From contig JAKAYH010000131.1 of assembly GCA_021826835.1 (NCBI GenBank), positions 1-6,619 of the forward strand: a DNA stretch of 6,619 nt, given 5' to 3'. Below the pieces are notes generated by a model. It did no database searches and was not told where the DNA came from. It saw only the letters and a program-made list of their open reading frames with translations. Shown piece after piece: positions 1-5,300 of the stretch; position 1 is the stretch's first letter, and the number at the start of each line of letters is the position of its first letter. The translations under genes and the position numbers were made by a program. This DNA is from Thermoplasmata archaeon. GTDB lineage: Archaea; Thermoplasmatota; Thermoplasmata; Thermoplasmatales; Thermoplasmataceae.

Positions 1-204
1 GGAATTAACACCTTTGTCCATGTTTAGGGGTTCCCTTCTCCTACAAAAGATAGTAGGAATCTGTCTTTTACGGGCTGCCTCAAAAATATATTCAAAAGCT
101 GTTACCACTTCGAATTTGGTTGATACGTCCTTGAAATTTTCCACTCCGGGGTTGATTGCTATGAAAATTGTGTCATCAGGTCGTATCTTCAAGTCTTCAT
201 GCAT
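1..204 (-). CDS. Partial hypothetical protein, possibly isochorismatase-like fold (N-terminal 68 residues)
   Basis: An open reading frame enters from the left edge on the minus strand; its first 68 codons are present and its stop lies outside the window. I chose the ATG at 204-202 because a TAA lies in frame four codons upstream (214-216) and the next in-frame ATG is at residue 62. The protein starts with a polar stretch, then a beta-strand-like TIFIAINPG (12-20), an amphipathic helix around 33-47 (VVTAFEYIFEAARKR) and a second strand IPTIFC (49-54). This strand, helix 'AAR+..IP.IF' and strand order resembles the N-terminal half of isochorismatase-family cysteine hydrolases. The usual catalytic Asp of 'IDxQ' would then be Asn18 (INPG). 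The family call is an inference from pattern only; that it is coding is well supported by composition. A TATA-like element at 229-236 fits a leaderless start. Confidence 0.6.
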   Translation of the reverse strand, partial: MHEDLKIRPDDTIFIAINPGVENFKDVSTKFEVVTAFEYIFEAARKRQIPTIFCRRREPLNMDKGVNS

Positions 205-210
205 GCATGA
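197..210. promoter_or_regulatory. 14-bp perfect palindrome over the start codon (candidate operator)
   Basis: TCATGCATGCATGA is its own reverse complement and covers the ATG (204-202) of the left-edge minus-strand gene. With a leaderless transcript, the palindrome would span the transcription start, a position where archaeal repressors commonly block RNA polymerase. It is partly a CATG repeat, so chance is possible. A regulatory role is inference. Confidence 0.25.
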
Positions 211-228
211 CTGTTATAGTATGGACTT

Positions 229-236
229 AGTTTAAT
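229..236 (-). promoter_or_regulatory. Putative TATA box of the left-edge gene
   Basis: On the minus strand this reads ATTAAACT. It is centred about 28 bp upstream of the ATG at 204, which is the archaeal TATA-to-start distance, so the mRNA would be leaderless or nearly so. No Shine-Dalgarno-like purine tract precedes the ATG, in agreement. The element is a weak match and rests on spacing. Confidence 0.35.
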
Positions 237-370
237 TCTGTGGAAGTGGAATCAAAACACACCAATGAAATGCCATATTTGTACCATCCGATGAATAGTT
301 CATGTTTCTATGATGGATCTATTATTGTTTAAAATGTGGCTGTTTTGAATCAGATAATGAAAGCAATGAC

Positions 371-380
371 TTTTAAAATA
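371..380 (+). promoter_or_regulatory. TATA box of the tRNA-Leu gene
   Basis: TTTTAAAATA is a good archaeal box A. Its centre lies about 31 bp before the first tRNA base at 407, which places transcription start a few bases ahead of the mature 5' end, as is usual for archaeal tRNA genes with short leaders. Confidence 0.6.
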
Positions 381-406
381 CCAAACTATCATACCCCTAT
401 TACAGA

Positions 407-491
407 GCGGAGGTTGTCGAGCTTGGTCAAAGGCGATGGATTCAGAGTCCATTTCTGTAGAGATTCGCCGGTTCAAATCCGGCCCTCCGCA
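407..491 (+). tRNA. tRNA-Leu (anticodon CAG)
   Basis: This is a complete type II (long variable arm) tRNA of 85 nt that decodes CUG. The acceptor stem GCGGAGG (407-413) pairs perfectly with CCTCCGC (484-490), and A491 is the discriminator, as expected for leucine. The D arm runs from 416 (GTC...GGC) with GG at 425-426. The anticodon stem is ATGGA (436-440) with TCCAT (448-452), and the loop TTCAGAG holds CAG at 443-445. The variable arm has a TCT/AGA stem (454-456 with 461-463). The T arm is GCCGG/CCGGC (467-471, 479-483) around TTCAAAT. There is no intron, and CCA is not encoded, so it must be added after transcription. No copy of its 3' end occurs elsewhere in the window, so it shows no sign of being a used attachment site here. 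Confidence 0.97.
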
Positions 492-727
492 ATCCAAGTT
501 GTGTGTTATTACGTCCCTTAATATTCATCAGGGATGTACAAAAAATAAATTTTTATAACGATACAGGAACATCAATGTTTATCTTTGTTAATCCAGTTCT
601 ATTAGATTTGAACTGTGTGGACTTTGTGATTATATCCGATATTTCTCAACTCCTTGAATTTGTATAAAACTGGCAGGGATACAGTAATTGAAGCCACGAA
701 CGGTCAACAATACTCTTGAAACGCACC

Positions 728-735
728 TTTTTTTT
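728..735 (+). terminator. T8 tract, possible terminator for plus-strand transcription
   Basis: Eight consecutive T residues follow CACC in the spacer between the tRNA and a convergent gene. Archaeal RNA polymerase terminates at oligo-T tracts without a hairpin. The distance from the tRNA (about 240 nt) is long, so this may be a backstop behind the shorter T5 run at 550-554. Confidence 0.3.
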
Positions 736-799
736 AATTTCATCTATGAATTTTCATTCTTTTATAAGTTAACTTTCTAGAGCTATCCCGCCTCATATT

Positions 800-804
800 A
801 AAAA
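800..804 (-). terminator. T5 tract after the DHA1 transporter, possible terminator
   Basis: On the minus strand the transcript reads TTTTT 18 nt past the TAA of the 822-2009 gene, followed by AT-rich sequence. This is a typical place for archaeal intrinsic termination. No hairpin is seen. Confidence 0.3.
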
Positions 805-821
805 CTCCAGAAAAGATTCGC

Positions 822-2009
822 TTATTGGTTTAAGTTGGGTCGTGTGAGCCTCGAATAATTCGTTGCAATTGAATGCCTTAGTCTCGGGGCATAAAAGAAC
901 AGTGCTCCGCTGGTGACAAGAATAACCGGTACAACGACAAAGAAAGGAAAAGAGAGACCATATGTCTGTCCAAGAAAGCCTGCAAGTATTGGAGCGATTG
1001 CAGCTCCCGCCCATCGGAGAAAGTTATACGCTGCCGAGGATACGGACCTTGAAAATGGTGATACCTCCATGGCAAGGGATGTGAATGATGCGTTGGAAAT
1101 ACCGCAGAAAATACCAGATACAACCACTGCCTCAAGCCTGTATTCAGGCAATTCTCCCATAATTATGAAAAGAAGCGCGAATATGAAGAGGTTTACCTCC
1201 AGCAACTTTAGCCTTTCAATTACCCTGATGAGTCTGGGGACAAGAATAACTGAGGAAAATGCGACAAGTATTCCCCACAGAAAATAGGTAACACCAAGCT
1301 CAATAGTAGTAAGACCCGCGAGCGTTAAGGGTGTGTATGCAAGGATCGTGAAAAATCCGAAGTTGTATCCAAGAGCTATAAGGGAATTTGTCCTGACCCC
1401 ACTGTCGCCTAAAGCCTCAATAATCTCGACTGGGGTCCTGGGCTTCTCCTTGTTCTGCGGTTCCCCGACAAATGCCATAGTAACTATAATGCCGATAGCC
1501 ATCAATGTTGCAGTGCCAAAGAACGGGTAGCGCCAGTCAAATGTACCGAGGAAGCCACCAAGAAGAGGGCCGGAAGCAATCCCTAGGCCGAGAGCTGCTT
1601 CATAAATCGCTATGGATTTCTCAAGTCTTCCCGCAGAAATCCCTACTATTATAGAAAGAGCGGTTGATGTGAAGAAGGCATTTCCAAGTCCCCATCCACC
1701 TCGGAATACAGCAAATATAGTAATGTTAGGCGAAAGCCCAGACAACGTAGCAAATATAACTACTACAAATAGGCCGATAATCAGGGTTTTCTTGCTGCCG
1801 AATCTCGTCGAAAAATATCCTGAAATGAACATTGATAAAGACATAACTGCGATGTAGCTCGTGAAAAGCCACTCCACCTGAAATGGAGTTGCACCCATCT
1901 CCCTCCCTATCAAGGGAAGGAGCGGATCTACTACACCGATACCCATGAAGGCAATAAAAGTAGAAAAGGCAATTGCAATGGTGCCTCCAAATCTCCAGGA
2001 TACGACCAT
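822..2009 (-). CDS. MFS transporter, DHA1-like (12 TM) drug/metabolite exporter
   Basis: The 395-residue protein is almost wholly hydrophobic and fits 12 membrane helices, the usual size of the drug:H+ antiporter-1 group of the major facilitator superfamily. Helix 1 carries Asp28 (VVDPLLPLIG). A motif A-like loop after helix 2 is GYFSTRFGSKK (64-74), where the usual Asp at position 5 is Thr68. Motif C in helix 5, GLGIASGPLLGG (141-152), is intact and is the antiporter signature. A charged central loop (about 183-207) separates the two six-helix halves. The C-terminus is a basic cytoplasmic tail (375-395). By family it would export a small molecule in exchange for protons; the substrate cannot be told. 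The ATG at 2009 lies 26 bp from a clear TATA element, indicating a leaderless, single-gene transcript. A sugar or other metabolite exporter is possible. Confidence 0.93.
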   Translation of the reverse strand: MVVSWRFGGTIAIAFSTFIAFMGIGVVDPLLPLIGREMGATPFQVEWLFTSYIAVMSLSMFISGYFSTRFGSKKTLIIGLFVVVIFATLSGLSPNITIFAVFRGGWGLGNAFFTSTALSIIVGISAGRLEKSIAIYEAALGLGIASGPLLGGFLGTFDWRYPFFGTATLMAIGIIVTMAFVGEPQNKEKPRTPVEIIEALGDSGVRTNSLIALGYNFGFFTILAYTPLTLAGLTTIELGVTYFLWGILVAFSSVILVPRLIRVIERLKLLEVNLFIFALLFIIMGELPEYRLEAVVVSGIFCGISNASFTSLAMEVSPFSRSVSSAAYNFLRWAGAAIAPILAGFLGQTYGLSFPFFVVVPVILVTSGALFFYAPRLRHSIATNYSRLTRPNLNQ

Positions 2010-2030
2010 TTTCAGGTGAATCCCTGCAGG

Positions 2031-2038
2031 ATATATTA
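2031..2038 (-). promoter_or_regulatory. TATA box of the DHA1 transporter (leaderless start)
   Basis: The minus strand reads TAATATAT, centred about 26 bp upstream of the ATG at 2009, which puts transcription start on or next to the start codon. Between the box and the ATG lies the palindrome CCTGCAGG (2023-2030). This might be an operator, but it is short. Confidence 0.5.
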
Positions 2039-2048
2039 AGAGACATAG

Positions 2049-2058
2049 TTATAAATAT
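2049..2058 (-). promoter_or_regulatory. Second TATA-like element upstream of the DHA1 transporter
   Basis: ATATTTATAA on the minus strand is a better match to the archaeal box than the nearer element. It would start a transcript near 2027 with an 18-nt leader. Which of the two boxes is used cannot be decided from sequence; they may act as tandem promoters. Confidence 0.35.
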
Positions 2059-2338
2059 GGACTAAATTAAGTGGATCTCCCCCATAAAGCATAATCTGCA
2101 TACAATGTCTGTTAAATGCTTTTAACTTCCATTGTGGGCTTGAACTAATCTATCTTGTTGCCGATGAAGTTTACTTAACACTAATTAACTGCTTGATAAC
2201 TTGAGCAGAACATTAATTATTTTTCAGACATCCTGGGTCCTCTTGCAACTCTATGAATTACAATTTATTGAAGCGGTAATTTCGAAGGCCTCCCTGCTTG
2301 TCTACCCATGCTCTTTAAAGCTATAATTGAAGAAAATT

Positions 2339-2617
2339 CTACTCTTTGGTTTCCCCGATCGAATTTTCTTCTTGCAAATTTGGCAGTGGCTGGGGATTCC
2401 CCATTTCATCAATAATCTCAGTCTTTGCGCCACAGTTCGGGCAATAGTTGAACCTTACTGGAACCACACCACCCATTCCTCCACTTACTAGTATGAAGAA
2501 AAATCCTTCTTTCCTGTGCCACAAAATTTCTTTTATATGCTTATAATGATCACAGCAGTTCTCCACAACCGCATAGTGATCATTTATTAGCCCGTGTTTG
2601 ACAAATCTAACTTTCAT
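2339..2617 (-). CDS. Small zinc-ribbon-like protein of unknown function
   Basis: A 92-residue protein starts at the ATG at 2617 (MKVRFVKHG). Upstream in-frame alternatives are ATG at 2626 and GTG at 2659 (106 residues). I prefer 2617 because GAGATGA (2629-2623), a one-mismatch Shine-Dalgarno, sits 5 nt before it, and because a TATA-like element at 2674-2683 would begin the RNA near 2652, inside the longer frame. Numbered from 2617, it carries an adjacent Cys pair (NCCDHYKHI, Cys21-Cys22) and a CPNCG knuckle (Cys59, Cys62), together four likely zinc ligands. Gly-rich GGMGGVVPV precedes the knuckle, and a loose acidic tail ends the protein. Small proteins with a 'CC(E/D)...YCPxCG' pattern are common in archaea, bacteria and phages and lack known function. 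There is no signal peptide or membrane helix. It is a single gene, divergent from the DUF488 gene. Confidence 0.62.
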   Translation of the reverse strand: MKVRFVKHGLINDHYAVVENCCDHYKHIKEILWHRKEGFFFILVSGGMGGVVPVRFNYCPNCGAKTEIIDEMGNPQPLPNLQEENSIGETKE

Positions 2618-2673
2618 CTTGTTCATCTCGGTGTATTCGTAATTGCCCTTTCTATGCACAGCTGCTAATATGG

Positions 2674-2683
2674 CTTAAATTTT
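2674..2683 (-). promoter_or_regulatory. Putative TATA box of the small zinc-ribbon gene
   Basis: The minus strand reads AAAATTTAAG. The predicted RNA start is about 2652, giving a leader of roughly 25-35 nt to the ATGs at 2626 and 2617. This argues against the GTG at 2659. Confidence 0.35.
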
Positions 2684-2963
2684 CCTACTTCACGATTGAA
2701 ATGGTCTATGGTGAAATAAATCATGAAATTATCTCAATTCATTAATCTCCCTTTAAACAAAGCAAGTTCATCATTTCTCTGATTGGATAGCTAACGATAC
2801 ATATTCACTGGATTTATTGGTATGCACACTTCGGGAGCATTTGAGAAATGATCTACAGCACTCAAAGCAGATTTAAAGCAAAAGATTCAGTTTACTAGAA
2901 TATGAATTTGCTTTGACAGAATCTTCTGTTCCTGGTTAGCTAATCCTGCATATTGGCAAACCA

Positions 2964-2971
2964 ATTTAAAT
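2964..2971 (+). promoter_or_regulatory. TATA box of the DUF488 gene
   Basis: ATTTAAAT preceded by CCA forms a reasonable BRE/TATA pair. It predicts transcription start near 2993 and a leader of about 25 nt before the ATG at 3018. Confidence 0.5.
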
Positions 2972-3017
2972 AACGAAGTAACACAATCCTTTTCTTTCAT
3001 ATCATATTGTGAGGCAG

Positions 3018-3371
3018 ATGATTAACCTGGCTCGAGTATATGACAAGAATAAAGCCGGTTCAGGTATCAGAATACTCGTTGATAAATTGTGGCCGAGGGG
3101 ATTGTCAAAAGCTGATCTTAAAGTAGAAAATTGGGCAAAGGAGATTGCTCCTTCTGATGAGCTCAGGAAATGGTTTAGTCACGATCCTTCAAAATGGGAC
3201 GAGTTCAGGCGCAGGTATTTTGCAGAATTGGATCGTAATCCAGGCACCGCTAACTTTGTGGAACTCTGCAAAGGAAAAGAAGTTACTTTTCTATATTCTT
3301 CTAAAGAAGACAGGTTCAATAACGCAGTTGCACTCAAGGAATACGTAGAGAAAAAAATGTCAGGTCACTAA
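3018..3371 (+). CDS. DUF488 (YeaO-like) family protein
   Basis: A 117-residue soluble protein with the full set of DUF488/YeaO hallmarks: RVYD (6-9), VDKLWPRG (21-28), WAKEIAPS (39-46), [10 protein letters not shown] (48-57), FRRRY.AEL (63-71) and a late beta-strand VTFLYSSKE (89-97). Its length matches the family's usual 110-120 residues, so it is complete. The biochemical role of the family is not established; the compact alpha/beta domain is widespread in bacteria and archaea. I chose the ATG at 3018 because family members begin 'MI.L.RVYD' at this point and GAGG (3011-3014) precedes it. A GTG at 3009 would add three residues. It is a single gene, divergent from the zinc-ribbon gene and convergent with the DHA2 transporter. 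There are no membrane segments. Confidence 0.92.
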   Translation: MINLARVYDKNKAGSGIRILVDKLWPRGLSKADLKVENWAKEIAPSDELRKWFSHDPSKWDEFRRRYFAELDRNPGTANFVELCKGKEVTFLYSSKEDRFNNAVALKEYVEKKMSGH

Positions 3372-3686
3372 TAAATTGACCTGCATATAAGAAAACAATT
3401 CCATATGGGGATTACCAGCAAATGCCTCTGGACAAGCTAATTTCTTAAGATTCTTTTAAGATGTATTCTCAAATCTGATCCAGTTTAGTGCAGCAGAAAA
3501 TAATAAAACCTTCCTATTTGTGTCGCCAGATAATTTCGAGGAAACAATGCCTGCATCCAGCGTCTGAAGTCCTGACAAACAGCGAGAAGTAAGCTTCTAG
3601 ATCTATAAAGATCATTTTACAATCTACAGAATCTGATAGCAATAAACAATCTCCTATTGGTGGGAAGATGGAATTACATATTCACA
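3372..3686. other. Convergent spacer between DUF488 and the DHA2 transporter
   Basis: This 315-bp stretch lies between two gene 3' ends. It has two adjacent similar elements, TTCTTAAGA and TTCTTTTAAGA (about 3441-3459), whose T-runs may help stop the plus-strand transcript. A 33-codon minus-strand frame covers about 3515-3616 and lacks support. No RNA or mobile element was seen. Confidence 0.5.
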
Positions 3687-5096
3687 TCAGTCGCCTTTAT
3701 TCTTCAAGAGAGATGTTAAGGCACCGATAAGGCTTAGAATAGCCGATACGATCATCACAATTCGGAACCCTTGCGAGAAGCTGCTAAAATATTGAGGCGT
3801 TATGGTCACAACTGTTCCTGAGAACATTCCTACTGTGAGCGATCTTGGAATGTATGCAGAAATTATCATTGTTGCAAATACAATGCTGAATAACTGCCCG
3901 GTAAATCTCATCGTTCCAAGGAATCCAGAAGCCGTCCCCGAGTTATCCCGGGAGACAGATCCCATTACTGAGTTTGTATTTGGCGCCGAGAAAAGACCAA
4001 ATCCAATGCCTATTGTTCCAAGAAGAAGCAATATGATAGCCCTGTAAAGCGGGTGTATAATGTAAAATCCAAGAAATGATATGCCAATTACCACCATACC
4101 TGCAGATGCAATTGCTCTAGACCCAAACCTGTCGGAAAGTTTTCCTGCAACTGGTGACAGGGCAACCATGAAAACTGGCTCCGGAAGTATCAGAATTCCT
4201 GAAATGAACGGGCTGACGTGGAGTATTACCTGAAGATAGATCGAAAAGATGAAGACTATTGAGAATGTGCTGAGATAATTGAGAAGTGCGGCGAGGTTTG
4301 AAGCTGCGAAAGTCCTGTTCCCCTTCAGTATCTCGGATGGTATTGCCTCATCCCTACCATGTGATCCATACCTGATGAATAAGATAATGAATACCGCTGC
4401 GACCGGCAATATGTATGCGGATCTGATAAAGCCAGTAACATCTCCAAGGGCTAAGTAGGCTGTCAATGACAAAATAGTGCCGGCAAGAAATCCCGAGCCC
4501 AGCAGTCCAGACCTGCTTGTATTTCCATGTATCTCTATATATCTCAAGCTTGCGGCCGACAGAGCAAGTGCCGCAAAAGCAACCGGGCCGGACAATAGGA
4601 AAACAGACCTCCAACCAATGAACTCAATGAGAATGCCCCCAAGGAATGGTGCAAATGTGAGACCAAGATACACGGACATGGCATTTATCCCAAGTGCAAA
4701 ACCACGTCCTCCACTCGAATACACGTAACTTACGATGGCTGTAGAATTCGTGCTGAGTACCGCAGAACCTAATCCAGCGAGAAATACCATGGCTATCAGA
4801 AATATATACGAGGTGGAGAATGATGCAGCAATCGTGGAAATTCCAAAAATTGCAAGACCAAGCCTGAAGATCTTCACTCTCCCTAAGTTATCGGATATCC
4901 TGCCAAAGAAAATCATGAAGGAGGCTAGGGGTATCAGAAAAACCATGGGTATGAGTGCCACCTCAATGAAATCAAGATGGAATGAGACACCGATGCGCGG
5001 AACGGCAAATGCTATCGCGCTAGAAAGAAACGGCGTAATGAATGCAGCTATGGAGGTTGTTGTTAAAACAAGCCCCCTTGAACCTGAATGAACCAA
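3687..5096 (-). CDS. MFS transporter, DHA2-like (14 TM) multidrug exporter
   Basis: The 469-residue length and hydrophobic pattern fit 14 membrane helices, typical of the EmrB/QacA-type drug:H+ antiporter-2 group. Motif A is well kept after helix 2 (GRISDNLGRVK, 65-75, with Asp69). Helix 5 has a motif C variant, GLTFAPFLGG (145-154), with Ala in place of the Gly before Pro. A second motif A-like loop, GKLSDRFGSR (318-327), marks the C-terminal half. The segment at 371-404 (APNTNSVMGS...NSGTASGF...MRFTGQLFS) follows the family pattern. By family it exports lipophilic or toxic compounds using the proton gradient; the substrate is unknown. The start is TTG at 5096: TGA is the codon just before it, AAGGCGATC gives a Shine-Dalgarno 8 nt upstream, and no ATG occurs before residue 51. 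No membrane-fusion partner (EmrA-like) is nearby, as expected in a one-membrane archaeon. Confidence 0.93.
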   Translation of the reverse strand: MVHSGSRGLVLTTTSIAAFITPFLSSAIAFAVPRIGVSFHLDFIEVALIPMVFLIPLASFMIFFGRISDNLGRVKIFRLGLAIFGISTIAASFSTSYIFLIAMVFLAGLGSAVLSTNSTAIVSYVYSSGGRGFALGINAMSVYLGLTFAPFLGGILIEFIGWRSVFLLSGPVAFAALALSAASLRYIEIHGNTSRSGLLGSGFLAGTILSLTAYLALGDVTGFIRSAYILPVAAVFIILFIRYGSHGRDEAIPSEILKGNRTFAASNLAALLNYLSTFSIVFIFSIYLQVILHVSPFISGILILPEPVFMVALSPVAGKLSDRFGSRAIASAGMVVIGISFLGFYIIHPLYRAIILLLLGTIGIGFGLFSAPNTNSVMGSVSRDNSGTASGFLGTMRFTGQLFSIVFATMIISAYIPRSLTVGMFSGTVVTITPQYFSSFSQGFRIVMIVSAILSLIGALTSLLKNKGD

Positions 5097-5108
5097 TCAG
5101 ATCGCCTT
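5097..5108 (-). promoter_or_regulatory. Ribosome binding site supporting the TTG start
   Basis: The minus strand reads AAGGCGATC just before TGA-TTG. It differs by one base from AGGTGATC, the complement of the conserved archaeal 16S 3' end. AAGG is separated by 8 nt from TTG. It is one of the few Shine-Dalgarno-like sites in the window and supports the non-ATG start. Confidence 0.45.
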
Positions 5109-5114
5109 GTCACG

Positions 5115-5136
5115 GATTAATCGGACCCTGATTAAC
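5115..5136 (-). promoter_or_regulatory. Repeated TTAATC elements in the DHA2 promoter
   Basis: The minus strand has GTTAATC (5136-5130) and ATTAATC (5121-5115), 15 bp apart, and the latter lies in the palindrome GATTAATC (5115-5122). They sit 20-40 bp before the TTG start, where a TATA box is expected. They may be promoter elements, a regulator site, or both. The interpretation is inference. Confidence 0.25.
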
Positions 5137-5216
5137 AATTCCAATCGAAGAAAATAATCATTCTGCTCAAATTGGATAGAGACGCCGATGAAATCACAGA
5201 TAAACAGCATCATTGG

Positions 5217-5224
5217 TATAAATA
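5217..5224 (+). promoter_or_regulatory. TATA box in the divergent DHA2 / MBL-like intergenic region
   Basis: TATAAATA is the best TATA match in this spacer. For the plus-strand gene at 5301 it would start RNA near 5247 with a leader of about 54 nt. A weaker box, AATATCTA (5268-5275), would give a leaderless transcript of the same gene. No Shine-Dalgarno precedes the ATG, which favours the second reading. Confidence 0.35.
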
Positions 5225-5300
5225 GTTAAGAATTTAAGCGAAGATGGGCGCTGGCAGAAAATATGATAATATCTATTAACGGCCTGACAATATTTGTGTT

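Larger units (their letters stand above)
492..821. other. Gene-free spacer after the tRNA
   Basis: This 330-bp AT-rich stretch separates the tRNA from the convergent DHA1 transporter. It holds a T5 tract at 550-554 and a T8 tract at 728-735, either of which could end plus-strand transcription. An A-run at 800-804 gives a minus-strand T5 tract 18 nt past the transporter stop. A 30-codon plus-strand reading frame (575-667) is the only coding candidate and is weak. No RNA structure or repeat was recognised. Confidence 0.6.
2010..2338. other. Spacer upstream of the DHA1 transporter
   Basis: This 329-bp stretch holds the two TATA elements of the transporter at its left end. The rest is AT-rich and contains no supported gene. 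A minus-strand frame around 2309-2222 begins with 14 codons rich in Gly, Arg and Lys (including GRPSK), meets TAA at 2267-2265 and then continues briefly. It is too short to call a gene and could be a chance frame or a relic. No repeats or RNA motifs were recognised. Confidence 0.55.
2660..3017. other. Divergent spacer between the zinc-ribbon and DUF488 genes
   Basis: This roughly 360-bp region contains the outward-facing promoters of both neighbours. A 37-codon minus-strand frame (3000-2887, beginning MKEKDCV) has a protein-like composition but overlaps the DUF488 TATA box and has no clear promoter of its own. I therefore do not call it a gene. Nothing else was recognised. Confidence 0.5.

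Noticed and set aside
14..235. 73-codon plus-strand frame at the left edge
   Set aside because: It is antisense to the minus-strand gene at 1-204, whose translation has much more protein-like composition and a promoter-like element.
484..491. tRNA-Leu 3' end as an integration attachment site
   Set aside because: No second copy of the tRNA 3' end and no integrase gene occur in the window.
300..521. Frames of 61-65 codons on both strands around 300-521
   Set aside because: Both run across the tRNA-Leu gene, which fully explains the sequence.
913..1857. Several plus-strand frames of 65-124 codons
   Set aside because: They are antisense shadows of the DHA1 transporter; membrane-protein genes often leave open complementary frames.
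2222..2309. Minus-strand frame with GRPSK (AT-hook or regulator-like)
   Set aside because: It is interrupted by TAA after 14 codons and has no promoter or recognisable continuation.
3594..3615. GATCT-ATAA-AGATC inverted repeat as a terminator hairpin
   Set aside because: The stem is only 5 bp and AT-rich, it is far from both stop codons, and archaeal termination does not need hairpins.
3515..3616. 33-codon minus-strand frame in the convergent spacer
   Set aside because: It has no promoter, no recognisable domain and an ordinary chance length.
3802..5091. Plus-strand frames of 81-118 codons and a minus-strand 86-codon frame
   Set aside because: They are shadows of the DHA2 transporter without promoters or recognisable domains.
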